Positions 19,358 to 30,206 of a DNA stretch of 64,000 nucleotides are shown in pieces. The notes beneath the pieces were generated by a model. The model did no database searches. It was given only the letters and a program-made list of their open reading frames with translations, and was not told where the DNA came from. Positions within the stretch are counted from its first letter, which is position 1. Each line of letters starts with the position of its first letter. The position numbers and the translations under genes were made by a program. This stretch comes from Burkholderiaceae bacterium 26 (lineage in GTDB: Bacteria > Pseudomonadota > Gammaproteobacteria > Burkholderiales > Burkholderiaceae): the NCBI GenBank assembly GCA_000955795.1, contig JYOB01000008.1:268056-332055 (forward strand). The letters run 5' to 3'.

Positions 19358-20089
19358 TTAGAGGCGACGGCCAACGTGCAGAGCCACGACACCCGCTGTC
19401 AGATTGAAGTATTCGACCGAGTCCAATCCGGCCTGTTCCATCATCTGCTTGAGCGTTTCCTGATCCGGGTGCATGCGGATGGACTCGGCCAGGTAGCGGT
19501 AGCTCTCTGGGTCGCCCGCCACTTTGCTACCCAGCCACGGCAGCACCTTGAACGAGTACACGTCGTAGGCCTTCTCCAACGGCTGCCACACCTTGGAGAA
19601 CTCCAGCACCATGACCTTGCCCCCCGGCTTCACTACGCGGCGCATTTCTGCGAGCGCGCGATCCTTGTGCGTCATGTTGCGCAAGCCGAATGCCACTGTC
19701 ACCACATCGAAGTAAGCATTCGGAAAGGGAATGTGCTCGGCGTCGCACAGCGCGGTTGGGGTGAGCACACCGGCATCGAGCAGGCGGTCACGGCCGACGC
19801 GCAGCATCGACTCGTTGATGTCCGTCAGCCACACCTCCCCGGTGGGGCCGGCTTGGCGCGCAAAGGCCTTGGCAAGATCACCTGTGCCGCCGGCAATATC
19901 GAGCACCTTATAGCCCGGGCGCACCGCTGCCTGGGCGATAGTGAACATCTTCCACACGCGATGTAGGCCACCGGACATCAGGTCGTTCATCACGTCGTAC
20001 TTGCTAGCGACGGAATGGAACACGCCGGCAACCTTGCCGGCCTTCTCCTGCTCATCGACCTGCTGGAATCCGAAGTGGGTTTGGCTCAT
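19358..20089 (-). CDS. ubiE: demethylmenaquinone/2-polyprenyl-benzoquinol C-methyltransferase UbiE
   Basis: A 243-aa SAM methyltransferase that C-methylates the ubiquinone (and menaquinone) ring precursor. It shows [21 protein letters not shown] near residues 28-48 and motif I ([12 protein letters not shown]). Also present are LTDINESML, the UbiE signature [24 protein letters not shown], and the C-terminal [14 protein letters not shown]. The start at 20089 (MSQTHFGFQ) is the conserved one; the frame stays open upstream to 20479 without support. It is about 50 bases after the DUF971 gene. Confidence 0.96.
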   Translation of the reverse strand: MSQTHFGFQQVDEQEKAGKVAGVFHSVASKYDVMNDLMSGGLHRVWKMFTIAQAAVRPGYKVLDIAGGTGDLAKAFARQAGPTGEVWLTDINESMLRVGRDRLLDAGVLTPTALCDAEHIPFPNAYFDVVTVAFGLRNMTHKDRALAEMRRVVKPGGKVMVLEFSKVWQPLEKAYDVYSFKVLPWLGSKVAGDPESYRYLAESIRMHPDQETLKQMMEQAGLDSVEYFNLTAGVVALHVGRRL

Positions 20090-20141
20090 GACAGAAAGGG
20101 ATACGGATGCAGCGCGCAGGCGCTGCGAAGTGAATCGGGGA

Positions 20142-20558
20142 TCAGTGGCTGTGGCCGCAGGCGTGGCCAGCGTTCTCTGCCATCGGGGCGTCACGGTCGA
20201 GGCCGGCTGCGGCCAGGCGATCGAGATACGCCTGCCACAGCGCGTCGCGCTCAATGCCGAGGCGGTACAGGTAGGCCCAATCGAAGATGCCGGAATTGTG
20301 GCCGTCGGAGAACAGCGGCCGGATCGCGTAATTGCCAACCGGCTCGACGCCGACGATGCCCACATCGCGCTTGCCCGTCTGCAGAACTTCCTGACCAGGG
20401 CCATGCCCCTGCACTTCGGCCGACGGCGACAGCACGCGCAAGTATTCGAACGGCAGGCTGAACTGCTTGCCATCGGCAAAGGCGATCTCCAGCACGCGCG
20501 ATTGCGTATGCACGGTGATGCCGGTCGGGTGCGGGGTGTCGGCGGAAAGTCCGGCCAT
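20142..20558 (-). CDS. DUF971 / gamma-butyrobetaine hydroxylase-like N-terminal domain protein
   Basis: The 138-aa protein is a stand-alone DUF971 domain ([63 protein letters not shown]). In larger enzymes this domain is the N-terminal part of gamma-butyrobetaine hydroxylase, and stand-alone copies are found near Fe-S or ubiquinone genes. The extreme C-terminus HACGHSH is Cys/His-rich and could bind metal. The gene precedes ubiE by about 50 bases on the same strand. No enzymatic function should be assumed. Confidence 0.87.
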   Translation of the reverse strand: MAGLSADTPHPTGITVHTQSRVLEIAFADGKQFSLPFEYLRVLSPSAEVQGHGPGQEVLQTGKRDVGIVGVEPVGNYAIRPLFSDGHNSGIFDWAYLYRLGIERDALWQAYLDRLAAAGLDRDAPMAENAGHACGHSH

Positions 20559-20592
20559 GGAAAGCGTCTCGTCGAGTCAAAAAAACTGTGTT

Positions 20593-22437
20593 TCAGGAAG
20601 CTGCCAGCGCCATGTGCGCAGGCTCTTCCACCACCCGATAGCTTACCGCAGTCAACGGATCGCCCTCGGGGATGTACCGCAGGCGGCGATGGTGGAATCG
20701 TGCAACGGTGCTGCGGTGTGCCACGCTGACGATGGTCACATCAGGCATCGATTCGAGCATCAGGCTGTACATGAACGCCTCGGTATCTTCGTCGAGTGCG
20801 CTGGTGGCCTCGTCGAGGAAGAGGTAATCGGGGCGCTGCAGCAACGCCCGCGCAAAAGCCAGGCGCTGCTGCTCACCGGGGGACAGGCGCAGGCTCCAGT
20901 TGCTCACCTCATCCAACAGGTCGGTCAGTGCCGGCAACCGGCACGCGTTCAGCACCTGGGTCAGACGCTCAGCGGTGTACTGGGTGGCCAAATCCGGATA
21001 CGAAAGCGCATCGGCCAGCGTGCCAGACGGCAAATAGCTACGCTGCGGCAGAAACAGCACGCGGGCATCGTCGGGCACCTCGATGCGGCCGCTGCCATAC
21101 GGCCAGATGCCGGCCACCGCGCGCACCAGCGTGCTTTTGCCGCAGCCCGACGGACCGTTGACGAGTACGCGCTCACCGCGTGCGAGCGTCATGTCGAAGG
21201 GCTCGACCAGCAGATCTTCGGGCTTGCGGTTTGGGAGGTTCAGCGCAAGGGCGCGGGCTTCGATAGCGGGTACGGCTGCGATTTCGACCTCGACATCGCG
21301 CACGCCGGCGCGGTGCTCTTCTTCACGCTCGGCGGCGCGGATGGCGCGCTGGAATTCGATCAACCGATTGGTGGAAGCTTTCCAGGTGACCAGCGTGCCA
21401 TAGTTGTCAACGAACCACGACATCGCGCCCTGCACCTGACCGTACGCGGTAGCAATCTCCATCATGCCGCCCAGCGTGAGCGTACCGCCAAAGTAACGCG
21501 GCGCGGAGACCAGGAACGGGAAGATGATGGCGAACTGCCCATAGCCTGAGCTGGCAAAGTTCAGGCGTCGGGTGTAGTCCATCAGCTGGTTCCAGTTTGC
21601 ACGAATACGCTCGAAGCGACCACGCAGAATAGCCTTCTCGGTCGGCTCGCCTCGGTAGAGCGCAATGCTCTCGCTGTTCTCGCGCACACGCACAAGCAGG
21701 AAACGGAAATACGCCTCATAGCGTTCCTGCTGGAACGACAGACCGATCAACGGTCGACCCACAAAATGGATGGCCACTGAGCAGACTAGCGAATACAGCA
21801 AGGCAAACCACACCATATAGCCGGGGATGACGAAGTCGTGCCCGCCCAACGCGAACGCCAGCGGCCCCGAGACCGTCCACAGGAGACCGAAGAACGTCAC
21901 CAGCGTGACGGCGGAGTTGAAGAAACCCAACGCCAGTGCCACGGTGGCATCTGTGAAGTTGCGCAGGTCGTCGGCGATCCGCTGATCGGGGTTGTCGGCA
22001 GTATGGGTCTGCTCCAGCCGGTAGAAGGCCTGCTTACCGAGCCAGTTGTCGAGGAAGTTGCCGGTGATCCACGTCCGCCAGCGCATGCGCAGCATCATCG
22101 TGTAGTACTGACGCAGCACGGAGGCGATGATGATCAGCGCGGCGATCCACGAGAAGCGACCGAGCTGGTGCCAGAACTCCGCCTTATCCTTCTGCTGCAG
22201 CGTGTTGTAGAAGAGCCGGTTCCAGTCGGTGAACAACACGTTCATGTAGACCGTGAACAGGCTGAGCGCGACCACCACTGCAAGCAGACCCCAGGCCTTG
22301 TAGCGATCTTCGGAAAACCAGTAGGGCTTGATGAGTTGCCAAGTCTCCGAGAGATTCAGCCGCCCATGGTGGACGGTCAATTCGGAGATGGAATCCTTGT
22401 GGGAATCGGGCGTGGCGGCGGTGCGCGGTGTCGTCAT
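20593..22437 (-). CDS. ABC transporter, fused permease/ATPase (SbmA/BacA-YddA type)
   Basis: The 614-aa half-transporter has an N-terminal SbmA/BacA-like membrane domain with about six helices (for example [22 protein letters not shown]) and the signature [11 protein letters not shown]-terminal ATPase follows with Walker [10 protein letters not shown] at about residue 440, signature LSPGEQQR and Walker [14 protein letters not shown]. It resembles E. coli YddA and the eukaryotic ABCD group and would act as a homodimer in the inner membrane. Substrates of this group include peptides, vitamins or acyl-CoA; none can be assigned here. It stands between DUF971-ubiE and the HIT gene. Confidence 0.9.
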   Translation of the reverse strand: MTTPRTAATPDSHKDSISELTVHHGRLNLSETWQLIKPYWFSEDRYKAWGLLAVVVALSLFTVYMNVLFTDWNRLFYNTLQQKDKAEFWHQLGRFSWIAALIIIASVLRQYYTMMLRMRWRTWITGNFLDNWLGKQAFYRLEQTHTADNPDQRIADDLRNFTDATVALALGFFNSAVTLVTFFGLLWTVSGPLAFALGGHDFVIPGYMVWFALLYSLVCSVAIHFVGRPLIGLSFQQERYEAYFRFLLVRVRENSESIALYRGEPTEKAILRGRFERIRANWNQLMDYTRRLNFASSGYGQFAIIFPFLVSAPRYFGGTLTLGGMMEIATAYGQVQGAMSWFVDNYGTLVTWKASTNRLIEFQRAIRAAEREEEHRAGVRDVEVEIAAVPAIEARALALNLPNRKPEDLLVEPFDMTLARGERVLVNGPSGCGKSTLVRAVAGIWPYGSGRIEVPDDARVLFLPQRSYLPSGTLADALSYPDLATQYTAERLTQVLNACRLPALTDLLDEVSNWSLRLSPGEQQRLAFARALLQRPDYLFLDEATSALDEDTEAFMYSLMLESMPDVTIVSVAHRSTVARFHHRRLRYIPEGDPLTAVSYRVVEEPAHMALAAS

Positions 22438-22552
22438 GGCGAGGGCGTTGGCGCAACAGAAAGAGAGTCAGACGTCCTGCGCGCCATAGGGGTTCCGCGC
22501 ACGACGTGGCGATGCGTTACCAGGCGTCACCCGACGCTATCGCCCACGGGGC

Positions 22553-22996
22553 TCAAGCGTCGGCGAGCGCCGCTTGGAGCGCGTACGACAACGCCGGCAA
22601 CTTAGCCGTGATCTCGGCCATGCGAGCGGTATCGGGCGCGCGCTGGTCGGGGCCCCACACGGCTTCTGGAAAATGTGTGTCCCACCGATAGCGCGGGATG
22701 ACGTGCCAATGCAGATGCGGCACGAAATTGCCGAAGCTGGCGAGATTGATCTTGTCCGGGGCCAGTTCGGCGCGCAGCACACGCTCAACACGGGTGACGA
22801 CTTCCATCAGCCAGTGGCGGTCGGCATCAGACAAGTCGGTCTGCTCGGCCACGTGGTCGTTCCAGATGACACGGCAGAAGCCGGGGAAGCGCGCATGCTC
22901 GACCAGCACCACGCGCGCCTTGGCATTACGCCAGACAGGCTCGCCGCCATCCGCCTCGCACAGCGCGCAGCCTGGCGTCCGTTCGGTCGTCGTCAC
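22553..22996 (-). CDS. HIT-family hydrolase
   Basis: A 147-aa HIT protein with an N-terminal zinc-type CALCE motif, [13 protein letters not shown] (the HxHxH active-site triad) near residues 95-107, and [19 protein letters not shown] proteins hydrolyse nucleotide phosphoramidates or dinucleoside polyphosphates. No ATG is available upstream, so I use GTG at 22996. It overlaps the stop of the oxidoreductase gene as GTGA, giving four-base translational coupling. Confidence 0.85.
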   Translation of the reverse strand: MTTTERTPGCALCEADGGEPVWRNAKARVVLVEHARFPGFCRVIWNDHVAEQTDLSDADRHWLMEVVTRVERVLRAELAPDKINLASFGNFVPHLHWHVIPRYRWDTHFPEAVWGPDQRAPDTARMAEITAKLPALSYALQAALADA

Positions 22997-25900
22997 ACCA
23001 GCACGCGCTCGATGCCGCCGGCGTTGGCCTGCGCAACGTAGTCCTGCAGCCAGGTCTCTCCGAGCACATGGCGCGCCATCTCGACCACGATGTAGTCGGC
23101 CTGCACCGAGACATCTTCGGTGTAGCGCGACAGGCCCTGCAAACACGCCGGGCAGCTCGTGAGGATCTTCACGTCGCCGTTGAACGCCTCGCCCTGGCCG
23201 TTGGTCTGCCCAAGGCTGCGCAGCTTGTCGGCGCCCTTCTGCATCTCCTCTTCCTTGCGGAAGCGGACCTGCGTGGAGATGTCCGGTCGTGAGATCGCCA
23301 GCGTGCCCGACTCCCCGCAGCAGCGATCGTTCTTCTCGATCGCACGGGTCTGACCGTCGGCGCCGATGTTGCCGCCCATCAGCTGGTTGACCAGCTTGGT
23401 CGGGTCCATGGTCTTGATCGGGGTGTGGCAGGGGTCGTGATACATGTACCGCGTGCCCTGCACACCGTCGATCTTCACGCCCTTCTCCAGCAGGTATTCG
23501 TGAATGTCGATGATCCGGCAACCCGGGAAGATCTTGTCGAATTCATATCCGGCAAGCTGGTCGTAGCAGGTGCCGCAGCTCACCACCACCGTCTTGATGT
23601 CGAGGTAGTTGAGCGTGTTGGCCACGCGGTGGAACAGCACGCGGTTGTCGGTGACGATCTTCTCGGCCTTGTCGAACTGGCCGGTGCCGCGCTGCGGATA
23701 ACCGCAGCACAGGTAGCCCGGCGGCAGCACCGTTTGCACGCCGGCGTGCCACAGCATTGCCTGCGTGGCCAGGCCCACCTGCGAGAACAGGCGCTCCGAA
23801 CCGCAACCCGGGAAGTAGAAGACCGCCTCGCTGTCCGGCGTGGTCGCCTTCGGGTTGCGGATGATCGGGACGATCTCGTTGTCCTCGATGTCCAGCAACG
23901 CGCGCGCGGTCTTCTTGGGCAGGTTGCCCGGCATCTTCTTGTTGATGAAGTGAATCACCTGCTCGCGCACCGGCGGCTTGCCCACCGTGGCAGGCGGACG
24001 AGCGGTCTGCTTCTTGGCGAACTTCTTCAGGATATCGTTGCCCAGACGCTGCGCCTTGTAGCCCCAGTCGAACATCACCTTGCGCGTGAGGTTGATCGTC
24101 TCGGGGTTGGTCGCGTTCAGGTAGAACATCGCCGCTGCGGTGCCGGGGTTGAACTTCTTCTGCCCCATCTTGCGCAGCAGGTTGCGCATGTTCATCGACA
24201 CATCGCCGAAGTCGATCTTGACCGGGCACGGCGTCACGCACTTGTGGCAGACCGTGCAGTGGTCGCCCACATCGGCAAATTCTTCCCAGTGCTTGACCGA
24301 CACGCCGCGGCGCGTCTGCTCTTCGTACAGGAAGGCCTCGATGAGCAGCGAGGTGGCAAGAATCTTGTTGCGCGGGCTGTAGAGCAGGTTGGCGCGCGGC
24401 ACGTGCGTGGCGCACACCGGCTTGCATTTGCCGCAGCGCAGGCAGTCCTTGATCGACTCCGAGATGGCGCCGATGTCGCTCTGCTGCATGATGATCGACT
24501 CGTGCCCCATCAGGCCGAACGACGGCGTATAGGCGTTGCGCAGATCAGCAGCCAGACCTTGCGGGTCGTTGATGTCGCGCAGCAGCTTGCCCTTGTTGAA
24601 TCGGCCGTTCGGGTCGACACGGCGCTTGTAGGCAGCAAAGTCGGCGATTTCTTCGTCGGTGAGGAATTCCAGCTTGGTGATGCCGATGCCGTGCTCGCCC
24701 GAAATCACACCGTCCAGCGAACGCGCGAGCGTCATGATGCGGGCCACCGCCTTGTGGGCGTCCTGCAGCATGTCGTAGTCATCCGAGTTCACGGGGATGT
24801 TGGTGTGCACGTTGCCGTCGCCGGCGTGCATGTGCAGCGCCACGAACACGCGGCCGCGCAGCACCTTCTTGTGGATCGCCTGGGCCTCGTCGAGGATCGG
24901 CTTGAACTCGCCACCGTTGAAGATCTTGCGCAGCTCGGCGCGAATCTCCGCCTTCCACGACACGCGAATCGTACGATCCTGCAGCAGGTGGAACAGGTTC
25001 GCCTCGGGCTGATTCACCAGACGGTCGTCGATGGTCTGCGCCAGATAGCCCAGGCCGAGGCCAATGAGGCTAGCGCGCGCAGCCGTAACGGGCGTGTCGA
25101 GATGGTCCAGCAGGTATTGCCAACGTGCACGCGTGGCACGCAGCAGCTGCTGCGCCTGTTGCACGCGGTCTTCCAGCAATTCGGCGCTGGGGATCTCGTT
25201 GGCGTCGTCGGTGCGGCCGAGCGGCAGGTTGCTGCCGGCGAAGAAATCGAGCAGCGCGTCGGTCAGCTTGAGCTTGCTCTTGATCGACAGCTCGATGTTG
25301 ATGCGCTCGATGCCGTCGGTGTACTCGCCCATGCGATTGAGCGGAATCACCACGTCTTCGTTGATCTTGAAGGCGTTGGTGTGCTTCGCAATCGCCGCTG
25401 TGCGCGAGCGGTCCAGCCAGAACTTCTTGCGTGCCTCGGGGCTCACGGCCACGAAACCTTCGCCGCTCTTGCCGTTGGCCAGGCGGATCACCTCCGACGT
25501 GGCGCGCGCCACGGCATCATCGTCGTCGCCGACGATGTCACCGATCAGCACCATCTTCGGAAACGCGTTGCGCTTGCTCTTGGTGGCGTAGCCGACCGCG
25601 CGCAGGTAGCGCTCGTCCAGGTGCTCCAGACCGGCGAGGATCGCGCCGCCGGGCTTCTTGGTCTCGGCGTCGAGGTAATCCTTGATCTCGACGATGCTCG
25701 GGATCGCGTCGCGCGCCTGGCCGAAGAACTCCAGGCACACCGTGCGGATCGACTTGGGCATGCGGTGCAGAATCCAGCGCGCGCTCGTGATGATGCCGTC
25801 GCAGCCTTCCTTCTGCACGCCGGGCAGGCCGGCCAGGAACTTGTCGGTGACGTCCTTGCCGAGCCCTTCCTTGCGGAACTTGCGGCCTTCGATGGTGAGC

Positions 25901-27027
25901 GTTTCGGTGCGCAGCAGCTTGGCGCCGACCGGCGCATTGCCATCGAACCACTTCAGCTCGAACGTGACGACCGGCGCGTCGTGAATCTTGCCGAGGTTGT
26001 GATTGAGGCGCTGGACTTCGAGCCAGTTGCCATCCGGATCCACCATGCGCCACCAGGCGAGGTTATCCAGCGCGGTACCCCACAGCACAGCCTTCTTGCC
26101 GCCCGCGTTCATGGCGACGTTGCCGCCAATGCACGACGCGTCGATCGAGGTCGGGTCCACGGCGAAGACGAGACCGGCCTTGTCTGCCGCATCGGCCACA
26201 CGGCGCGTCACCACGCCGGCGCCCGAGTAGATGGTCGCCACGGGATGGTCAACGCCAGGCAGGTCGGTCATCTCGACCGCGTCCAGACGCTCCAGCTTTT
26301 CCGTATTGATGACGGCCGAGAACGGCGTGAGCGGCACGGCGCCGCCGGTGTAGCCAGTGCCGCCTCCGCGCGGGATGATGGTCAGACCCAGTTCGAAGCA
26401 GCCCTTGACGATCCCGGCGATCTCTTCTTCCGTATCGGGCGTGAGCACAACGAACGGATATTCGACGCGCCAGTCGGTGGCGTCGGTCACGTGCGACACG
26501 CGCGACAGGCCGTCGAACTTGATGTTGTCCTTCGCGGTGACGCGGCCGAGCACCTTCTGGGCGCGACGGCGCAGGTCGTACACCTGGGCGAATTCTTCCT
26601 GGAACGCCTTGACGGCACGGCGGGCATGCACGACCAGTTGCTCGACCTTGCTGGCACGCTCGTCGCCCACCGGATCGTGGTGCGAATCGTGGTCGGCCAC
26701 ACGGCGCTTCTCGATCTCTGCCAGGCGGTGATTGAGTGCGTCGATCAGCATCTGCCGGCGCTTCGGGTTATCGAGCAGGTCGTCCTGCAGATAGGGGTTG
26801 CGGCGCACCACCCAGACGTCGCCCAACACTTCGTACAGCATGCGTGCCGATCGGCCGGTGCGGCGTTCGGCGCGCAGTTCGTCCAGAATCTGCCACGCGG
26901 ACTCGCCCAGCAAACGGATGACGATTTCCCGATCCGAGAACGAGGTGTAGTTGTAGGGAATCTCGCGCAGCCGGGGCGCAGCGTCCTGCGCCGTGAGTTT
27001 GGCGTCGATCAGAAGTGGGGCATTCAT
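22993..27027 (-). CDS. FAD/Fe-S oxidoreductase, D-lactate-dehydrogenase-like multidomain protein (1344 aa)
   Basis: A very large fused oxidoreductase. In order it has an N-terminal DUF3683-type region (residues ~1-170), a PCMH-type FAD-binding domain ([29 protein letters not shown]) and a GlcD-type FAD-oxidase C-terminal region with [15 protein letters not shown]. Two 4Fe-4S clusters follow ([14 protein letters not shown] and [17 protein letters not shown]). Last come two CCG cysteine-rich domains (PGCGSERLF...CCGYPQRG and SCGTCYDQL...HDPCHTPI...RCCGESG), as in GlcF/HdrD. It therefore joins the functions of GlcD/GlcE and GlcF and should oxidise a 2-hydroxy acid such as D-lactate, passing electrons to the quinone pool. 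The start at 27027 (MNAPLLID) is chosen over 27069. The HIT gene is coupled downstream. Confidence 0.9.
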   Translation of the reverse strand: MNAPLLIDAKLTAQDAAPRLREIPYNYTSFSDREIVIRLLGESAWQILDELRAERRTGRSARMLYEVLGDVWVVRRNPYLQDDLLDNPKRRQMLIDALNHRLAEIEKRRVADHDSHHDPVGDERASKVEQLVVHARRAVKAFQEEFAQVYDLRRRAQKVLGRVTAKDNIKFDGLSRVSHVTDATDWRVEYPFVVLTPDTEEEIAGIVKGCFELGLTIIPRGGGTGYTGGAVPLTPFSAVINTEKLERLDAVEMTDLPGVDHPVATIYSGAGVVTRRVADAADKAGLVFAVDPTSIDASCIGGNVAMNAGGKKAVLWGTALDNLAWWRMVDPDGNWLEVQRLNHNLGKIHDAPVVTFELKWFDGNAPVGAKLLRTETLTIEGRKFRKEGLGKDVTDKFLAGLPGVQKEGCDGIITSARWILHRMPKSIRTVCLEFFGQARDAIPSIVEIKDYLDAETKKPGGAILAGLEHLDERYLRAVGYATKSKRNAFPKMVLIGDIVGDDDDAVARATSEVIRLANGKSGEGFVAVSPEARKKFWLDRSRTAAIAKHTNAFKINEDVVIPLNRMGEYTDGIERINIELSIKSKLKLTDALLDFFAGSNLPLGRTDDANEIPSAELLEDRVQQAQQLLRATRARWQYLLDHLDTPVTAARASLIGLGLGYLAQTIDDRLVNQPEANLFHLLQDRTIRVSWKAEIRAELRKIFNGGEFKPILDEAQAIHKKVLRGRVFVALHMHAGDGNVHTNIPVNSDDYDMLQDAHKAVARIMTLARSLDGVISGEHGIGITKLEFLTDEEIADFAAYKRRVDPNGRFNKGKLLRDINDPQGLAADLRNAYTPSFGLMGHESIIMQQSDIGAISESIKDCLRCGKCKPVCATHVPRANLLYSPRNKILATSLLIEAFLYEEQTRRGVSVKHWEEFADVGDHCTVCHKCVTPCPVKIDFGDVSMNMRNLLRKMGQKKFNPGTAAAMFYLNATNPETINLTRKVMFDWGYKAQRLGNDILKKFAKKQTARPPATVGKPPVREQVIHFINKKMPGNLPKKTARALLDIEDNEIVPIIRNPKATTPDSEAVFYFPGCGSERLFSQVGLATQAMLWHAGVQTVLPPGYLCCGYPQRGTGQFDKAEKIVTDNRVLFHRVANTLNYLDIKTVVVSCGTCYDQLAGYEFDKIFPGCRIIDIHEYLLEKGVKIDGVQGTRYMYHDPCHTPIKTMDPTKLVNQLMGGNIGADGQTRAIEKNDRCCGESGTLAISRPDISTQVRFRKEEEMQKGADKLRSLGQTNGQGEAFNGDVKILTSCPACLQGLSRYTEDVSVQADYIVVEMARHVLGETWLQDYVAQANAGGIERVLV

Positions 27028-27091
27028 GGCGTGCCGCTGGGGAGGGAGGGCGCGGCAAAGAGGGCCCAAGCCGCGCGGTCTTTAAAGGGCG

Positions 27092-27097
27092 ATTGTA
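27092..27097 (-). promoter_or_regulatory. -10-like hexamer upstream of the FAD/Fe-S oxidoreductase
   Basis: TACAAT on the minus strand, five of six matches to the -10 consensus, lies 65 bases before the start. No good -35 is visible at 16-18 bases. Confidence 0.3.
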
Positions 27098-27228
27098 CTG
27101 CAACGCGCGTCGTTGATGCGTCGCAGCAACGGTATCCCTGCCAGTGATATGGGCGGCAAAACCGTCGCGTTTTCAATGGCTTGCGAAAAGTTTACGGCCG
27201 CTAAAGTGCCGCATGCGCCACGCAAAGG

Positions 27229-27810
27229 TCACATCATCACAGCTTTGATCCAGCCCAGGATGCCGTGCCAGAAGCCGTCCGGCAGGGTCATCAGGGCCGC
27301 AGTCATGGCCAGATAGCGTAGAAATTTGCCGATGGCCATGTACATGGCGCTGGGCCAGAACTTCAGGCGCAGCCAGCCGGCCAGCGTGCAGAGCGGGTCG
27401 CCAATGCCGGGCAGCCAAGACACCAGCAGGGACGCTGGCCCGATGCGGCGCATCCAGCGGAAGTATTTCTTGTCGAGCGGGGGCTCGCGGTGGCGCTTGG
27501 GGTGCTGCACATGCTGGGCGTGCTCGGTGTTGTGCTGACGGCGGCGGCGCGCAAGGTGGTAGCGCACCAGCGCCAGCTTGGCCGCGTAGCCCATCCACCA
27601 ATCGACCACGCCGCCCAGTGTGTTGCCGAGCGTGGCCACTACGATGGCCGGCCAGAACATGTCCGGATTGAGCTTGATGTAAGCAAAAACCGCCGGCTCT
27701 GAGCCCAGCGGCAGGAGGGTCGCCGAGATGAAACTGACGACGAAGATGGCAGGCAGCCCGACCTTGGGCAGGGCGAGCGTGGCAAAAAGCGTGTCAATCC
27801 ACTGTTCCAT
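27229..27810 (-). CDS. YqaA-family (DedA-like) inner-membrane protein
   Basis: The 193-aa membrane protein belongs to the SNARE-associated/VTT (DedA) group, YqaA branch. It shows FVVSFISATLLPLGSEPAVFAYIKL, TLGNTLGGVVDWWMGY, and WMRRIGPASLLVSWLPGIGDPLCTLAGWLR, all typical. An unusual basic, His/Gln-rich insertion (about residues 85-112) separates the two hydrophobic halves. VTT proteins scramble or transport lipids or affect membrane potential; the function of YqaA is not known. It is 57 bases downstream of the SpmA-SpmB-like gene on the same strand. Confidence 0.88.
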   Translation of the reverse strand: MEQWIDTLFATLALPKVGLPAIFVVSFISATLLPLGSEPAVFAYIKLNPDMFWPAIVVATLGNTLGGVVDWWMGYAAKLALVRYHLARRRRQHNTEHAQHVQHPKRHREPPLDKKYFRWMRRIGPASLLVSWLPGIGDPLCTLAGWLRLKFWPSAMYMAIGKFLRYLAMTAALMTLPDGFWHGILGWIKAVMM

Positions 27811-27867
27811 GCGGTCGATTGTAGAGGGCGGGCGGTCGCGGCGTCGCTTGGGGGCCTCCCTAGCCGC

Positions 27868-29115
27868 TCAGGCGAAGAACAGGTAGGCGACAAGCACGGC
27901 GCCGATCAGCCCGATCAGGTCGGCCCACAGCCCGCAGACCAGTGCGTAACGCGTGTCCTTGATGCCAACGCTGCCGAAGTACACGGCCAGCACGTAAAAC
28001 GTCGTCTCGGTCGATCCCTGGATGATGGCGGCCAGCTTGCCCTGGAAGGAATCCACGCCGTAAGTCGTCATCACGTCGACCATCAGGCCGCGTGCACCGG
28101 CACCGGACAGCGTCTTCATCAGCCCCACGGGCAGCGCGGGCACAAAACGCGTGTCGATGCCCAGGTGCGCAAACAGCGCGGAAAGCCCCTGCATCAGGAA
28201 ATCCATGCACCCCGCCGCGCGAAACACGGCGATGCCCACGAGCACCGCAACCAGATACGGAACGATGCCGATCGCCACCTGGAAGCCGTCCTTGGCGCCA
28301 TCGACAAAGGTCTCGTACACGTTGATGCGGCGAATTGCCCCGCATACCAGGAACGCCACGACGATGGTGAGGATGGCGCCCGCGCCGATCAGGCCGATCC
28401 AGGCGGCCATCTGCTGCGGCGGAAACTGGCGCAACCACGCAAACAGCAGCCCCATCAGCGCGACGAAGCCGCCGAAATACGCCAGCAGCGCTGGCTTGAA
28501 CAGATTGATGCGCTGATACCACGCCACCGCCGCAATGCCCGCGCAGAAGCCGATGAACGTGGACAGCAAGGTCGGCAGAAAGATGTCTGCCGCGTTGAAG
28601 CCGACCAGGCCCTGCTTGACTGCCATGGCCTGGCGGATGGCGATGACGGACGTCGGCACCAGCGTCACGCCAGCCGTGTTGAGCACCACAAACATCAACT
28701 GCGCATCGCTGGCGCGCTGCGGCTGCGGGTTGATCTGCTGCAGCTCCCGCATGGCCTGCAGGCCGAGCGGCGTGGCGGCGTTGTCCAGGCCGAGCACGTT
28801 GGCCGAGACGTTCATCATCATCGCGCCGTTGGCGGGGTGGCCGGCGGGCACCGAAGGAAACAGGTGCCGCATCAGCGGGTTCACGAGACGCGCGAACAGA
28901 TCGACCACGCCGGCGCGCTCGCCCACGCGCATGATGCCCAGCCACAGCGCCATCATGCCGGTCAGGCCGATCGCGATTTCGAAGCCGGTGCGCGCGGCAT
29001 CGAACATGCCGGTCAGCATGCGGGAAAAGACTTCCATGTCGCCCTGCACCACCTGCACGCATGCGGTAACGAAGGCAACGAGAAAGAAGGCGAGCCAGAC
29101 GAGGTTCAGGGCCAC
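27868..29115 (-). CDS. fused SpmA-SpmB-like nucleoside-recognition (Gate) membrane protein
   Basis: The 415-aa protein joins the two halves found separately as spore maturation proteins SpmA and SpmB in Bacillus. The first ~200 residues carry the SpmA-like segment GLTGMMALWLGIMRVGERAGV and NVSANVLGLDNAATPLGLQAM. The second half carries VDGAKDGFQVAIGIVPYLVAVLVGIAVFR and GSTETTFYVLAVYFGSVGIKDTRYAL. Both are Gate-domain proteins with many membrane helices, possibly transporters. I use GTG at 29115 because the family begins with this N-terminus and no upstream ATG exists; no clear ribosome site is seen. Confidence 0.87.
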   Translation of the reverse strand: MALNLVWLAFFLVAFVTACVQVVQGDMEVFSRMLTGMFDAARTGFEIAIGLTGMMALWLGIMRVGERAGVVDLFARLVNPLMRHLFPSVPAGHPANGAMMMNVSANVLGLDNAATPLGLQAMRELQQINPQPQRASDAQLMFVVLNTAGVTLVPTSVIAIRQAMAVKQGLVGFNAADIFLPTLLSTFIGFCAGIAAVAWYQRINLFKPALLAYFGGFVALMGLLFAWLRQFPPQQMAAWIGLIGAGAILTIVVAFLVCGAIRRINVYETFVDGAKDGFQVAIGIVPYLVAVLVGIAVFRAAGCMDFLMQGLSALFAHLGIDTRFVPALPVGLMKTLSGAGARGLMVDVMTTYGVDSFQGKLAAIIQGSTETTFYVLAVYFGSVGIKDTRYALVCGLWADLIGLIGAVLVAYLFFA

Positions 29116-29146
29116 GGGGGTTGCGCGTTGGAATCGGACAAGCCGG

Positions 29147-30064
29147 TCATTGTGCCTGCGGCGGCGTCTCGATCGGATGGATCAAGTGGAAGTTATCGTA
29201 GTCGACCGACGTGACGCCGCCCTCGTCACGGATGAGGTCGGCATAGCGGTGGTTCCAGCGGATCTCGTCGTGTCGCCAGGAATAGCGCGCCTGCACGGTT
29301 TGCGCCGCGGTCTCGTCGGCGCCCTCGATCGTGAGCAGCAGCAAGGCATCACCCGCCGCGAGCGATTCTGCGGTGGCGCCATGCAGCGGGCTGGTTTCGT
29401 CGATGACGTGCATCATCACCCAGCCCAGCAGGAAGATCGGATGCTCGCTGCGCTCAAGCTTCAGATCGTGGATCTTGTAGATCGAGTAGCCCTCGGGCGA
29501 GACCTCGTCCTGCATCAGGCGCAGCCGGGCGGTGGCCTCTGCGATGACGTTCTGGCGCGCATTGGCCGCCCGCAGCATCAGCGTGGATCTGCCGTTGAGC
29601 GGCCGCACGACAACATTGCGCGCAAACATGATCTTGGCGCGCGGGCGCGAGAACCGCGCAAATACCAGCCCCGTCGCCATGGCAATGCCCGACATGCCGA
29701 TGAAGATCTCCAGCGTGGCGATGACGTGGGCATAGAGCGTTTGCGGGTGCATGTCGCCGTAACCGACGGTGGCCAGGGTCTCGACACTGAAGAAGAATGC
29801 CCCCACGAAGCCCGGCGGCGACTGGTTCGCGATCGCGCCGTCGCCCAACGAATACAGCCCCGCGAATACCGCATTGAGCGACAGGAACAGCGTCGCCAGC
29901 AGCGCGAAGAAGGTCGGCCAGTTGACCTCAAGCGCGTGGTGATAAAGGTCACGCCAGCCCAGCGGCGGCATGCCGTAGGCAATGACGTGCTGCGTGCCGG
30001 ACCAGACTTTTCGGCCCCGACGCGCGCGTCCGGCACGCTCGGAGGAAGACGACGGGGTGTTCAT
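29147..30064 (-). CDS. KirBac-type inward-rectifier potassium channel
   Basis: A 305-aa homologue of bacterial inward-rectifier channels. It has an outer helix (residues ~50-70), a pore helix, selectivity filter TVGYGD at 99-104, and an inner helix (EIFIGMSGIAMATGLVFARFSRP). The C-terminal immunoglobulin-like cytoplasmic domain starts at IMFARNVVVRPLNGRSTLMLRAAN and has the conserved LxRSEHPIFLLGWVMMHVID block. Functional channels are tetramers in the inner membrane. The start at 30064 is supported by GAGAGG about seven bases upstream; a longer frame to 30214 would run into the ilvA region. It is divergent from ilvA across 142 bp. Confidence 0.93.
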   Translation of the reverse strand: MNTPSSSSERAGRARRGRKVWSGTQHVIAYGMPPLGWRDLYHHALEVNWPTFFALLATLFLSLNAVFAGLYSLGDGAIANQSPPGFVGAFFFSVETLATVGYGDMHPQTLYAHVIATLEIFIGMSGIAMATGLVFARFSRPRAKIMFARNVVVRPLNGRSTLMLRAANARQNVIAEATARLRLMQDEVSPEGYSIYKIHDLKLERSEHPIFLLGWVMMHVIDETSPLHGATAESLAAGDALLLLTIEGADETAAQTVQARYSWRHDEIRWNHRYADLIRDEGGVTSVDYDNFHLIHPIETPPQAQ

Positions 30065-30206
30065 GGAGGCCTCTCGCCGATGATGCGCTGCGCCCGCCCG
30101 GGCACGGCCGGGGCAGTGTACCGACCGGCACGCGGGTCCGGCAAGGCGGCCCAGGCGCCGCGTGATAGGCTTACGGGCTCTGTTCACGTCCAACCCGGTC
30201 CGCACC

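Noticed and set aside
23425..27147. 1240-codon open frame on the plus strand
   Set aside because: It is the antisense shadow of the 1344-aa oxidoreductase, whose Fe-S and CCG motifs are unmistakable; long antisense frames are expected at this GC content.
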